64,000 bases of DNA from Methanosarcina siciliae T4/M (GTDB lineage: Archaea > Halobacteriota > Methanosarcinia > Methanosarcinales > Methanosarcinaceae). The translations under genes and the position numbers were made by a program. Where the stretch lies: contig NZ_CP009506.1 in the NCBI RefSeq assembly GCF_000970085.1, positions 4,588,001 through 4,652,000 of the forward strand, written 5' to 3'. This document shows, piece by piece, positions 9,379 to 17,749 of this stretch (position 1 is its first letter; every line of letters begins with the position of its first letter). The notes beneath the pieces were generated by a model. It was not told where the DNA came from. It ran no database searches and saw nothing but the letters and a program-made list of their open reading frames with translations.

Positions 9379-10632
9379 TCACCTGCCGGCTTCCCGGATA
9401 TTCTTCCAGATTTCCTTAATCCCGGGTCTTTTCCCGTACATGAGCAGATAGGTTCTGAAAAGCCGGGTGGAAAGTAAGAGAACCCCATGAATTGAGACAA
9501 AGAGGATGAAAAAGCTGAGGAGTATCTGATAGATAGGCACTTCCGAAGTCCCCATCCTGGCAAGCATGGACGCAGGAGAAGTGAAAGGAAAGAGGGAAAG
9601 AAAAACCGCGACCGGACTGTCAGGGTTTGTAAGGATCAACTGCATGAATATGAGGGGAAATACGGCTACAAAAGTGAAGATTCCTGCTACCTGCTGGCTC
9701 TCCTGAAGGGAACCGGTTACTGCCCCGATTCCTGCCATCATACTGGCAAAGAAGAGAAAGCCGAGCAGGAAATAGATAAGGGCAATAAAAAGGAGCATCG
9801 GCTCGATATCCACAGGCAGGGCATAGCCACCGCCCAGAAAGATTACTGAGAGCCACACAACAATCTGCAGGAGGCCGACTGCCCCGAGCCCCACGACCTT
9901 GCCGGTAAGAAGTTCGGAAGGAGTTACTGAAGAAAGAAGGACCTCCATAATCCTGTTTTCCTTTTCTTCGGCAACTCCGCGGAGGAGATATCCTGATGCC
10001 GAAAAAATGCTGAAAAAGAGGAGAAATGCCATAATGAAAGGCAGCCCGAAGCTGGTCAGTATCTCAGCCAGGCCCTGTTCGGAAGACTCACCGTTATCCC
10101 CTACATTATAGAGTTTCAGGTTAATCGGGTCTTTGACCCTATGGAGCACGGTCTCATTCACCTGGTCTTCCAGAAGAGAATTGATCGCTATATTCGAAAG
10201 TTCAGCCGAGATTTCAGCTCCCTGGACTGACATTTCCTTTTCGGAAGCATAAAGTTCGATCACACCGGTATCAAGGAAATCTGCAGGGACTATAATGTAA
10301 GAAGAAATCTGCCCTGACTGCAGGGCTCCCCTGGCTCCAGAGCTGTCTTCGTACTCTACAAACTCTATGGTTAAGGCTTTTGCTCCCAGTGGCCCAACAG
10401 AGAAACCTTCACGAGTTGAGGATTCCGGGAAATCGAAGGAACCGGTCATGTCGATGTAGCCTACCCTCTGGTCTTCTGCAGAGGTGGTACTGGCAATCAG
10501 AGAGGGAATAATAGCTATCCCGGCAAGGAGAAGAGGAAAAGCAAAGGTCATGAAGAGAAACTCTTTACGCCTTATGGTTTTCAGGAACTCGTGCCTGGCA
10601 ACGATAAAAGTTTTTCCGGAAAATTTACTCAC
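9379..10632 (-). CDS. ABC-2 type exporter permease (NatB-like)
   Basis: About 417 residues. The frame can extend upstream to 10656, but GTG 10632 (VSKFSGKTF) overlaps the upstream ATPase stop by only 8 bases and is the likelier start. One membrane segment near residue 30 is followed by a ~150-residue extracytoplasmic region. Five or so further membrane segments follow, including LLFFSIFSASGYLL, VGLLQIVVWLSVIFL and FLLGFLFFASMMAG. This is the ABC2_membrane_3 layout of NatB/YhaP sodium or drug efflux permeases. It works with the ATPase encoded just upstream in the same operon. The substrate cannot be read from sequence. Confidence 0.85.
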   Translation of the reverse strand: MSKFSGKTFIVARHEFLKTIRRKEFLFMTFAFPLLLAGIAIIPSLIASTTSAEDQRVGYIDMTGSFDFPESSTREGFSVGPLGAKALTIEFVEYEDSSGARGALQSGQISSYIIVPADFLDTGVIELYASEKEMSVQGAEISAELSNIAINSLLEDQVNETVLHRVKDPINLKLYNVGDNGESSEQGLAEILTSFGLPFIMAFLLFFSIFSASGYLLRGVAEEKENRIMEVLLSSVTPSELLTGKVVGLGAVGLLQIVVWLSVIFLGGGYALPVDIEPMLLFIALIYFLLGFLFFASMMAGIGAVTGSLQESQQVAGIFTFVAVFPLIFMQLILTNPDSPVAVFLSLFPFTSPASMLARMGTSEVPIYQILLSFFILFVSIHGVLLLSTRLFRTYLLMYGKRPGIKEIWKNIREAGR

Positions 10633-11536
10633 CAGAAACACTCTCCACAGTCTCAATAAAAATTTCGTTCAGGGAAGGAAGTGCCTGCTCAAAACGCAGG
10701 ATTTCGGCTCTCCGTACAAGTTCCTGCAGAATTGCCTGTGCATTTGTGCTTTCTTCAGGTAAGATCTCAACTGCCCCTTCACGCCAGGTAATTTTTCTGA
10801 TGCCCGGAATATCGTGAAGACTGCTCAAACTCCCTTTTTCGGCAAACTCCACAAGCAGAGAGTTTTTTCCGTGTTCTTTTCGGATTCCTGCAACGGTGCC
10901 GTAAAGCACCCTCTCGCCTTTATTTAGCATAAGGATCCTGTCACAGAGCTTCTGCGCCTGTTCCATCATGTGTGTGGAGAGGATTACGGTCTTTCCTTCT
11001 TTTCTGTACTCGAGAATTTTGTCTTTAACGGCCTTCGTGCTCACGGGGTCGAGCCCTGAAAAAGGTTCGTCAAGGATGATAAGTTCAGGTTCGTGGATGA
11101 CAGCAGAAAGGAACTGAATTTTTTGCTGCATCCCCTTTGAAAGCTCTTCCACCTTTTTCCCCCTGTATTCGTACAGGTCCAGGGACTTCAGAAGAGCTTC
11201 TGCATTCGCCTGAGCCTCTTTTTGGGAGACATTTTTAAGCCGGGCGAGGTAGATAAGCATATCCAGAAGCTTTGTTTTCCTGTACAGTCCCCTTTCTTCA
11301 GGTAGGTAACCTATCCTGTCCTTTGCAGCAGCACTGAGAGAACCTCCGAAAACCCGGATTTTTCCAGAATCCGGCTTTATAATATCAAGAAGCAGCCTTA
11401 TAAGGGTGGTTTTTCCAGCCCCGTTCGGGCCAAGCAGTCCGAAAATCTCCCCCTGCTCGACTGAAAAAGAGATATCTCTTACAACATTTTTTTCTGCGAA
11501 AGACTTTGATACGCCTTCAAATTCCAGAGCATGCAT
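10625..11536 (-). CDS. ABC transporter ATP-binding protein (NatA-like)
   Basis: 303 residues. Walker A is GPNGAGKTT (about residues 36-44), the signature motif is LSKGMQQK, Walker B is LIILDEPFSGLD, and the switch His lies in STHMMEQA. A C-terminal ~80-residue extension is typical of DUF4162 ATPases that pair with ABC-2 permeases. It is the first gene of a two-gene reverse-strand operon and energises the downstream permease. Because the overlap is 8 bases with the preferred permease start, translation is probably coupled. Family members export Na+, antibiotics or lipids; the target here is unknown. Confidence 0.9.
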   Translation of the reverse strand: MHALEFEGVSKSFAEKNVVRDISFSVEQGEIFGLLGPNGAGKTTLIRLLLDIIKPDSGKIRVFGGSLSAAAKDRIGYLPEERGLYRKTKLLDMLIYLARLKNVSQKEAQANAEALLKSLDLYEYRGKKVEELSKGMQQKIQFLSAVIHEPELIILDEPFSGLDPVSTKAVKDKILEYRKEGKTVILSTHMMEQAQKLCDRILMLNKGERVLYGTVAGIRKEHGKNSLLVEFAEKGSLSSLHDIPGIRKITWREGAVEILPEESTNAQAILQELVRRAEILRFEQALPSLNEIFIETVESVSGE

Positions 11537-11650
11537 CCAGATTAAATATCTTCCAATATAGAATAACTTTATTGAATGTTGGGTTTAAGTTAATAAGAGA
11601 CTCTAATTTGAGTAAGTAGCCTAATTTAATTTGGGGGAACAGGTGACAAA

Positions 11651-12322
11651 ATGCTACCCAGACTGATTATACACAACACCATAAGTCTTGACGGTTCTAC
11701 TACCGGGTTTACGGCAAACCTTGATGTTCATTACGGTATCCTGGGCAGTTACGAGCCCGATGCCATGATAGTCGGCTCAAACACTGCAAAGGTGGGAACG
11801 CAATTTTTTTGCGAGAAGATCCCTCCGGAAGAGGAAGCAGACTTCAAAAAACCTGAAATTCAGCCTGAAGATACTCGCGCATACTGGATGATCGCGGATT
11901 CCCGAGGAATTCTTGAAGGAATGATGCACGTTTTCCGGCGTTCTGAGTATTGTAAAGATGTGATTGTCCTTGTCTCGGAAAAGACTCCTGAGCCTTACCT
12001 CAACTACCTCAAGGAAAGGAACTATGACTTTATCCTGACGGGAGCCGAACGCGTGGATGTCAGGCAAGCCCTTGAAATTGCAAACGAAATGTACGGGTTC
12101 AAACTTGTAGTCTCTGACAGCGGAGGGATCCTCAACAGCATTCTGCTCGAACAGGGACTTGTTGAAGAAATCAGCCTTGTCCTGACTCCGGAAATTGTGG
12201 GGAAAAACGGGACAAACCTTTTCAGAGGCATCGAGAATGCCAGGATTCAACTCGAACTCGCAAGGAATGAAATTGTGGAAAAGAAGTACGTACATCTGGT
12301 GTACAGGGTTTTAAAGGTTTAA
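11651..12322 (+). CDS. RibD C-terminal / DHFR-like reductase
   Basis: 223 residues. 'ggtgac' lies 6-9 bases before ATG 11651. The opening PRLIIHNTISLDGSTTGF is the first strand and loop of the RibD_C/dihydrofolate-reductase-like fold, and DSGGILNSILLEQGLVEEI, followed by LTPEIVG, is its conserved C-terminal half. Members use NAD(P)H to reduce pyrimidine intermediates of riboflavin synthesis. Methanogens also have a canonical Rib7-type enzyme that opens differently, so this is probably a paralogue of unassigned substrate. It stands alone, divergent from the ABC operon. Confidence 0.8.
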   Translation: MLPRLIIHNTISLDGSTTGFTANLDVHYGILGSYEPDAMIVGSNTAKVGTQFFCEKIPPEEEADFKKPEIQPEDTRAYWMIADSRGILEGMMHVFRRSEYCKDVIVLVSEKTPEPYLNYLKERNYDFILTGAERVDVRQALEIANEMYGFKLVVSDSGGILNSILLEQGLVEEISLVLTPEIVGKNGTNLFRGIENARIQLELARNEIVEKKYVHLVYRVLKV

Positions 12323-12750
12323 ACCCCAACAGAGGAGACAAAAGATAGGTCTTCACGGATCTGCTAATATGTTTCAGAGAAGGTAATTGCAGAGCCAGAA
12401 GGCAGGGAGTTTCGGATAAGGCAAAATTCAGAGTGGGAGATGCCTATGCCCTTCCTTTTGAAGCCGGGACAAAAGTGGAAACCGGAGAGAAAAAAGGGAA
12501 ACAGAGAGGAAAAATAGACAGGTGGAAAGGAAGACCGAAAGAAAAAAGGAGTTTAACTTTAAGAAAAGGAGGGATTTTTGGAAAAAAATATAAGGTATCA
12601 ACTGAAAAGTAGCGCATGAGTGTTGCATTAAGTCCCCTCACGGTTTTCTCCTGGGAGAAAAAAGGACTTTTGCCAATAAGGTTGCTTCCGGAAAAATAAA
12701 GGAGAAATTCTCCGGCATACTGAAGAAGCTTCTAGGGGAGATGGAATGAA
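12323..12750. other. Intergenic, purine-rich, no gene seen
   Basis: 428 bases, strongly A/G-rich on the + strand (12470-12600). The complementary-strand open frames here are pyrimidine-rich artefacts. 'ggggagatggaatgaa' directly before 12751 is the ribosome-binding region of the next gene. Confidence 0.4.
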
Positions 12751-13536
12751 ATGAAAATATCACTTATTGACCTGGCGTTTCTATCTGAAAAGAGGAAAGA
12801 TTTATTGCTCCTTCTGGAAGAAGGGCCCAAGACAGGTGATGAAATAAAAACGGCCCTTAACGTTAACTCGACTTCGATTATGCCCCAGATCAAGAAGTTA
12901 AAGGAAGGGCGTCTGATCGTGCAGGACGAAAAAAGTGCCTATAGACTATCGGACATGGGGGAAATAGTTGTCGAGAAGATGGAGCCTCTGCTTGACACGG
13001 TCAGGGTCTTTGAGGAAAACTACGATTACTGGATTAACCATGACTTCAGTGCAATTCCCGAGCACCTTCTCAACCGGATTGACGAACTCGGAAATTACTT
13101 CATGCTTGAAGCCGACCTTAACCGGCTTTTTGAGGTCCCCGAGGACTTTAGAAAGAACCTCCTTGAGTCAAAACATATAAAAATGTTCCTTTCATACTTC
13201 AATCCCCTCCATATTGAACTCTATGCCGAGATAGTACGAAAAGAAGCGGAAATGTCTCTTATCCTGACAAAGCCTGTCTTTGACAGAATGAAAAAGGATT
13301 ATTTTGAAGACCTGAAAATGCTTGTGGAATCAAAGAATACGGAAGTGTATATCTGCGACAAAAATGTGACGCTTAAAGACGTCGTAACCGAACGCTTCTG
13401 CTCTCTTGTACTCTTTGATAAAAAAGGGAAATTTGACCATCAGCGCTTGATGAGCTTCGATGAAAGCGCACAAAAATGGTGTGAAGAGCTCTTTTTATAT
13501 TATAAAGATATGTCCAGGCGGCTGGACAAAATATAA
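12751..13536 (+). CDS. Msr-family winged-helix regulator
   Basis: 261 residues with the same architecture as the three Msr proteins further along. An ArsR-like winged helix occupies residues ~5-80 (LAFLSEKRKDLLLLLEEGP, then TSIMPQIKKLKEGRLIVQ). A methanogenesis-regulatory FilR1 middle/C-terminal domain (DUF1724) fills residues ~120-255, with KGKFDHQRLMSFDESAQKWCEEL at its end. Members activate or repress methyltransferase operons in response to growth substrate. This copy is not beside a methyltransferase; mtaA lies 7.5 kb away and the histidine kinase is nearest. Its target is unknown. A start at ATG 12751 follows 'aggggagatgg'. Confidence 0.85.
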   Translation: MKISLIDLAFLSEKRKDLLLLLEEGPKTGDEIKTALNVNSTSIMPQIKKLKEGRLIVQDEKSAYRLSDMGEIVVEKMEPLLDTVRVFEENYDYWINHDFSAIPEHLLNRIDELGNYFMLEADLNRLFEVPEDFRKNLLESKHIKMFLSYFNPLHIELYAEIVRKEAEMSLILTKPVFDRMKKDYFEDLKMLVESKNTEVYICDKNVTLKDVVTERFCSLVLFDKKGKFDHQRLMSFDESAQKWCEELFLYYKDMSRRLDKI

Positions 13537-13900
13537 TTTTCCACATTTAGTGCGGCACATGTTTAAGACAGAGGCGGCATCTGTATAAAACATCAGACTT
13601 TAGCCGGGTCAGACGAAATCGAACCTGGATGAAAACGGGGATGAGGAATACTCAACTCGAAATAGAAAAATGTCTTTCCGGCCGCAATAGTTTCCAATGC
13701 TGGTTTACTTTCTATTATTTTTTCATTTCTCCTGATTTCAAATTTACTTAGATTGTAAACATCTTTCCAGCCGTGAATTTCCAATATTTCTAACTACAGT
13801 GTAATTTTATGCATTTTTCGAAAATTTGTCAATTTTTTAAAAACATATAATATCTCTGTAATCCAGTTGTATTTCCAAATCGCAGTTCTGTGTCCTCTTC
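13537..13900. other. Intergenic between convergent genes
   Basis: 364 bases, AT-rich towards 13790-13870. It contains the 3' ends of the Msr-like gene and the response regulator. No strong terminator hairpin or gene is evident. Confidence 0.4.
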
Positions 13901-14272
13901 TTATTCTCCCAGATATTTATCGATCAGAGATCTGAACCTATGGATGTCTATGGGCTTTGAGATATAATCCACGCATCCCATTTCGATAAAGTGTTCTTCG
14001 CTTCCTTTCATGGCATGGGCTGTAACAGCTATCACAGGAATATCTGCAGTAACAGGGTTCTTTTTAATCCTGTCCAGAACCTCAAGCCCGTCCATTTTAG
14101 GCAGTTGCATATCGAGGAGGATAATATCGAACTTCTTTTCAGCAAGGCGTTCAAGAGCCTTTATCCCGTCTTCTGCTTCAGTTACACGATGCCCGTAAAA
14201 CTCCAGAAGATCCAGGATCAATTCCATGTTCATTGGGTTATCTTCGACAATAAGAATTTCTTTCATCTTCAC
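13901..14272 (-). CDS. Single-domain response regulator
   Basis: About 123 residues, a lone CheY-like receiver. Acidic pair ED (residues ~10-11), phosphoacceptor Asp in 'IILLDMQLPKMDG' (~Asp54), Thr in 'VIAVTAHAM' and Lys in 'YISKPID' are all present. The gene overlaps the 3' end of the hybrid kinase by 35 bases; a start two codons later (MKEILIVEDN) is equally possible. It is almost certainly a phosphorelay partner of that kinase. Without an output domain it must act by protein contact. Confidence 0.9.
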   Translation of the reverse strand: MKMKEILIVEDNPMNMELILDLLEFYGHRVTEAEDGIKALERLAEKKFDIILLDMQLPKMDGLEVLDRIKKNPVTADIPVIAVTAHAMKGSEEHFIEMGCVDYISKPIDIHRFRSLIDKYLGE

Positions 14273-17200
14273 GCCTCTTCAGCATAGCTAATTGTTTTAT
14301 CCTATTAATTAACTCTTTTCTTCCGAAAGTGCCCTTTTTCATAATAGAAATAAGGTGACCTTTAAGTTCGCCATTAAGCTCCTCGATATTCTTCTCAGTA
14401 GACTCTCCTGCAGTACAGAGAATTAAAGGAATATCTTTTGTCTGTTCCCCGGCCCTCAGGTAGGAGATAACCTCAAATCCACTTATCTCAGGCATCAGCA
14501 GATCGAGGATGAGGATATCCGGCTGTTGCCCGGAAAAGAGTTTGTCCAGACCTTCCTGCCCACTGTAAGCCTTTACTATCTCAAAACCCTCGGATTCAAT
14601 CATTGAACTCAGCAATTCCACTGCGTTCTCATCGTCGTCAATAATAAGAACCTTTGGTTCATCAAAACTGAACTTACCTGTAATTTCTCTTAATGAGTCC
14701 AGTAGTTCGACCCTTCTTACTGGCTTTGTAAAGGAATAAGTCGCCCCAAGGGCGACTCCCAGTTCGTTGTTATCTGTAACTGAAATAATAAGTACCGGGA
14801 TGCTTGTTGTATCGAGATCGCTTTTCAGCTGTTTCAGGACATTCCAGCCACTGATATCAGGAAGTAAAACATCCAGCGTGATAACATCAGGTTTCAGTTT
14901 CTTTGCAACTTCCAAAACATCTTTTCCATTATAAAGGGAAGCTGTACTATACCCGGCTTCCCGGAGAACAACCGAGGTCAGTTCATTGGAATTTATGTCA
15001 TCGTCGACTACAAGCACAAGATTCTGGGCTTCACCATTTTCAGGGAGAAAGATTTCCGGAAGCTCAATTTCTTCCTTTAAAGCTTCCTCACAACCTTTAA
15101 CGGAGAAGGCAGCTACTTTACTCATATCAAACTCAAGCATTACGTCTTCAATGCCCCCTGTGTCGGTTTTTTTGGACTCAAGAGGCTTTGTGAGGGGAAT
15201 TGTGAACATAAAAGTACTGCCTTTTTCAAGTTCACTCTCAACCCAGATGTCTCCCTGGTGTAGATTTACAATTTTCTTCACCAGAGCAAGCCCAAGCCCG
15301 GTTCCGCAGTACTGCTTGGCTGAGGAGGAATCGATCTGGGTAAAGGGCTGGAAAAGTTTTTTCTGATCCTCAGAAGAAATCCCGATTCCCGTATCCATTA
15401 CGGAAAAAATGGCTCTTCTTCCGCTTTTTTTGCAGTAAACCGAGACTCTGCCACCTTCCGGGGTAAACTTGATCGCATTGCTTACAAGATTATAGAGAAT
15501 CTGGATAATCCGGCTTCTGTCAGCCTGAATGTCTCCGAAATCCGGCCCTACTACAAAGTTTATTTCAAGGGATTTAGCCTGAAAAAGGGGGGAGAGAGTG
15601 GCCTTCACCTCTTCGAAAACCGAGTCAACAGTAAATTCACTGTAGTGAAGTTCCATTTTTCCGGCTTCTACTTTAGAGAGGTCAAGAATATCATTTATAA
15701 GCCCCAGAAGGTGTTTTCCGCTTACGGAGATGTTATTAACATATTTCAACTGTTTTCCGTTCAGTCCCCCGAAAACTCTCTCGATCAGGATGTCCGAAAA
15801 ACCGATAATGGAATTCAAAGGCGTCCGCAGCTCATGGCTCATATTGGCAAGGAATTCGCTCTTTGTACAGCTGGCTGCCTCAGCTTCCAATTTTGCCTGG
15901 AGCAGTTTCTCTTCGGAACGCCTGTGTGCCGTAATATCGAGCCCTGTTTGCAGGAAGCCGGTTACTTTTCCTTCTTCATCCTTAATCAGATTCATACGGA
16001 TCATCCAGACTTTTCCGTCGGGGGTGGCTACCTCTCCTGTGTTCTCTTTTCCGGACTCAAGCGCCTTTTGTGCAAGAGCTCTCCCGGAAACCGCATCGGA
16101 CATTGGAGAAAGTTCCTCATAACTGTGTCCAATAATGTTTTCGAGTTTAAGGCCTGCGTAATCAAGAGAAGCCCTGTTTGCCCAGACTATTTTCAACTCA
16201 AGATCCATAAAGATCACGAGTTCGCTGAGAGAGTTGAGAATAACTTTCTTCTCATGTTCCTGAGCTTTAACTTTATCGGAATTTAACTTCAGACGGTCAA
16301 GCATCCGGTTAATTCCTTCAGTCAACCTTGAAAGCTCGTCATCTCCCTCCATAATACAGTGTGCCGAGAAATCTTCGTCCTTTCCCACTTTGTCTACAAA
16401 AGTATCAATAGCAACAAGCCTGGATACAACCTCCCTGTCAAGGAGGAACTTACAGCCTGCACCGACCATGAGACCGGAAAAAAGGAGGAAAAAAACTATA
16501 TACTTAAGAGACTTTCTGCCCTCCTCATAGATATTCCTGTCAGCAGTCGTCCTAACCATGATGGCCGGGTTTCCGTTAATGTCCCTGTGGATAAAATAAC
16601 CTGCTAACCTGTCTCCTTCTACGTCTACAAGGTGTGTGAGATTTTCATTTCCATTTTCTAAAAAAGCTTGATGAAATTCAGGAGGCGCGTTATCAGGCCC
16701 GTAAAATAAAACCGGATTTCCCGTAATTTTCTGGATTGACTCAACGAAACCGGAATCCAGCTTCTTTCCCAGAACAATTGTTCCGATCGTTTCACTGTTA
16801 TCGGGTGCTGCAGACACGGGACAGCAGGAAACGATTACAGGTCCGTTTTCCAGCAGGAGTAGTCCGCTTAAAGGACTCAGCCTCTCCCTGAAGAGAAGAT
16901 CCCCCTCATTGATTTTCCGGTAGAATTCATGAATAATTAAGTCACTGGAAACATTACTGGAATTTTTTGAGTCCGATACCTGAGAGTATATCATAGTCCC
17001 CGAACTATTGACGAAAAAAACAAAGTCGCATCCGTTCAAAATAAAAAGATCGGAGAGTAAAGTTCCGCCAAGATCTTCCGGATTCTCACTTACAATGAAA
17101 GCCCGGATATCTTCCCTTGAAGCCAGGGCAGAGTTTGTCTCTTCCAGCTGTATGATCTGGAAATGAATAACATTTTGTACACTTTCCACATTTTCAATTG

Positions 17201-17324
17201 CCTCTTTTTCCTCCAGACTGGAAAAACTTGAATCAAGGATATTCTGTGATGCAAAAATAACGACCGAAGTAAGAAGGGCAAAAATTATGTAGATAATAAC
17301 AAAAATTTTTTTACTTACATTCAT
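14238..17324 (-). CDS. Hybrid sensor histidine kinase with two receivers
   Basis: 1028 residues. Order: membrane segment ~7-27, extracytoplasmic sensor ~28-270 (dCache-like), membrane segment ~272-292, HAMP linker, PAS domain ~360-480, HisKA with the phosphorylated His in NMSHELRTPLNSIIGFSD, HATPase_c (NAIKFTPEGGR, DTGIGIS, GTGLGLALV), then two receiver domains (VVDDDINSNEL with Asp in ITLDVLLPDISGW, and IIDDDENAVEL with Asp in LILDLLMPEISGF). The final ~30 residues overlap the separate response regulator. The protein would sense an external signal and pass phosphate through three receivers. No DNA-binding output is encoded nearby. Confidence 0.92.
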   Translation of the reverse strand: MNVSKKIFVIIYIIFALLTSVVIFASQNILDSSFSSLEEKEAIENVESVQNVIHFQIIQLEETNSALASREDIRAFIVSENPEDLGGTLLSDLFILNGCDFVFFVNSSGTMIYSQVSDSKNSSNVSSDLIIHEFYRKINEGDLLFRERLSPLSGLLLLENGPVIVSCCPVSAAPDNSETIGTIVLGKKLDSGFVESIQKITGNPVLFYGPDNAPPEFHQAFLENGNENLTHLVDVEGDRLAGYFIHRDINGNPAIMVRTTADRNIYEEGRKSLKYIVFFLLFSGLMVGAGCKFLLDREVVSRLVAIDTFVDKVGKDEDFSAHCIMEGDDELSRLTEGINRMLDRLKLNSDKVKAQEHEKKVILNSLSELVIFMDLELKIVWANRASLDYAGLKLENIIGHSYEELSPMSDAVSGRALAQKALESGKENTGEVATPDGKVWMIRMNLIKDEEGKVTGFLQTGLDITAHRRSEEKLLQAKLEAEAASCTKSEFLANMSHELRTPLNSIIGFSDILIERVFGGLNGKQLKYVNNISVSGKHLLGLINDILDLSKVEAGKMELHYSEFTVDSVFEEVKATLSPLFQAKSLEINFVVGPDFGDIQADRSRIIQILYNLVSNAIKFTPEGGRVSVYCKKSGRRAIFSVMDTGIGISSEDQKKLFQPFTQIDSSSAKQYCGTGLGLALVKKIVNLHQGDIWVESELEKGSTFMFTIPLTKPLESKKTDTGGIEDVMLEFDMSKVAAFSVKGCEEALKEEIELPEIFLPENGEAQNLVLVVDDDINSNELTSVVLREAGYSTASLYNGKDVLEVAKKLKPDVITLDVLLPDISGWNVLKQLKSDLDTTSIPVLIISVTDNNELGVALGATYSFTKPVRRVELLDSLREITGKFSFDEPKVLIIDDDENAVELLSSMIESEGFEIVKAYSGQEGLDKLFSGQQPDILILDLLMPEISGFEVISYLRAGEQTKDIPLILCTAGESTEKNIEELNGELKGHLISIMKKGTFGRKELINRIKQLAMLKRREDERNSYCRR

Positions 17325-17749
17325 ATTTTAAACTCTGCAGGGTTAAAACTGGATAGGGGGTATAAATATAATTGAAGAAGGCAAGATTGTGATGACAAAT
17401 ATATAAACATTCCACACACATAGTATAAAAGTTTAATCTGAGTGGATATGTATAAGGAAGAATAAAGCCCTATTATCTGAAAAGAGGGATAAAAATGAAT
17501 TTTAGAAAAAAAGATATTAAATAAGAATTAAGACAATAATTTACCAAAAATATTAACTGCCATATAAAATTACGTTCACACGGAATTTACTTTCAAAAAC
17601 ATAAATTTTCGAGATCGCTTTTCTTGTTCAATTTTCTAGTTCAGTTTTCCCTTTAACCTTTCCTTTAACCTTCTATTTCAGCTCCTTCGAGCTACCTTTC
17701 CAACTATTAGGGTCACTGCTTATTCTTAATCGGTTTCCCTCAAGCCAGG
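17325..17749. other. Intergenic: kinase promoter and ATPase 3' region
   Basis: 425 AT-rich bases. The kinase start (minus strand, ATG at 17322-17324) has its promoter here; AT-rich candidates include 'tataaatataatt' near 17360. The stretch 17620-17700 is a run of pyrimidine-rich repeats ('cctttaacc', 'tcctttaacc') after the P-type ATPase gene. No gene is seen. Confidence 0.4.
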
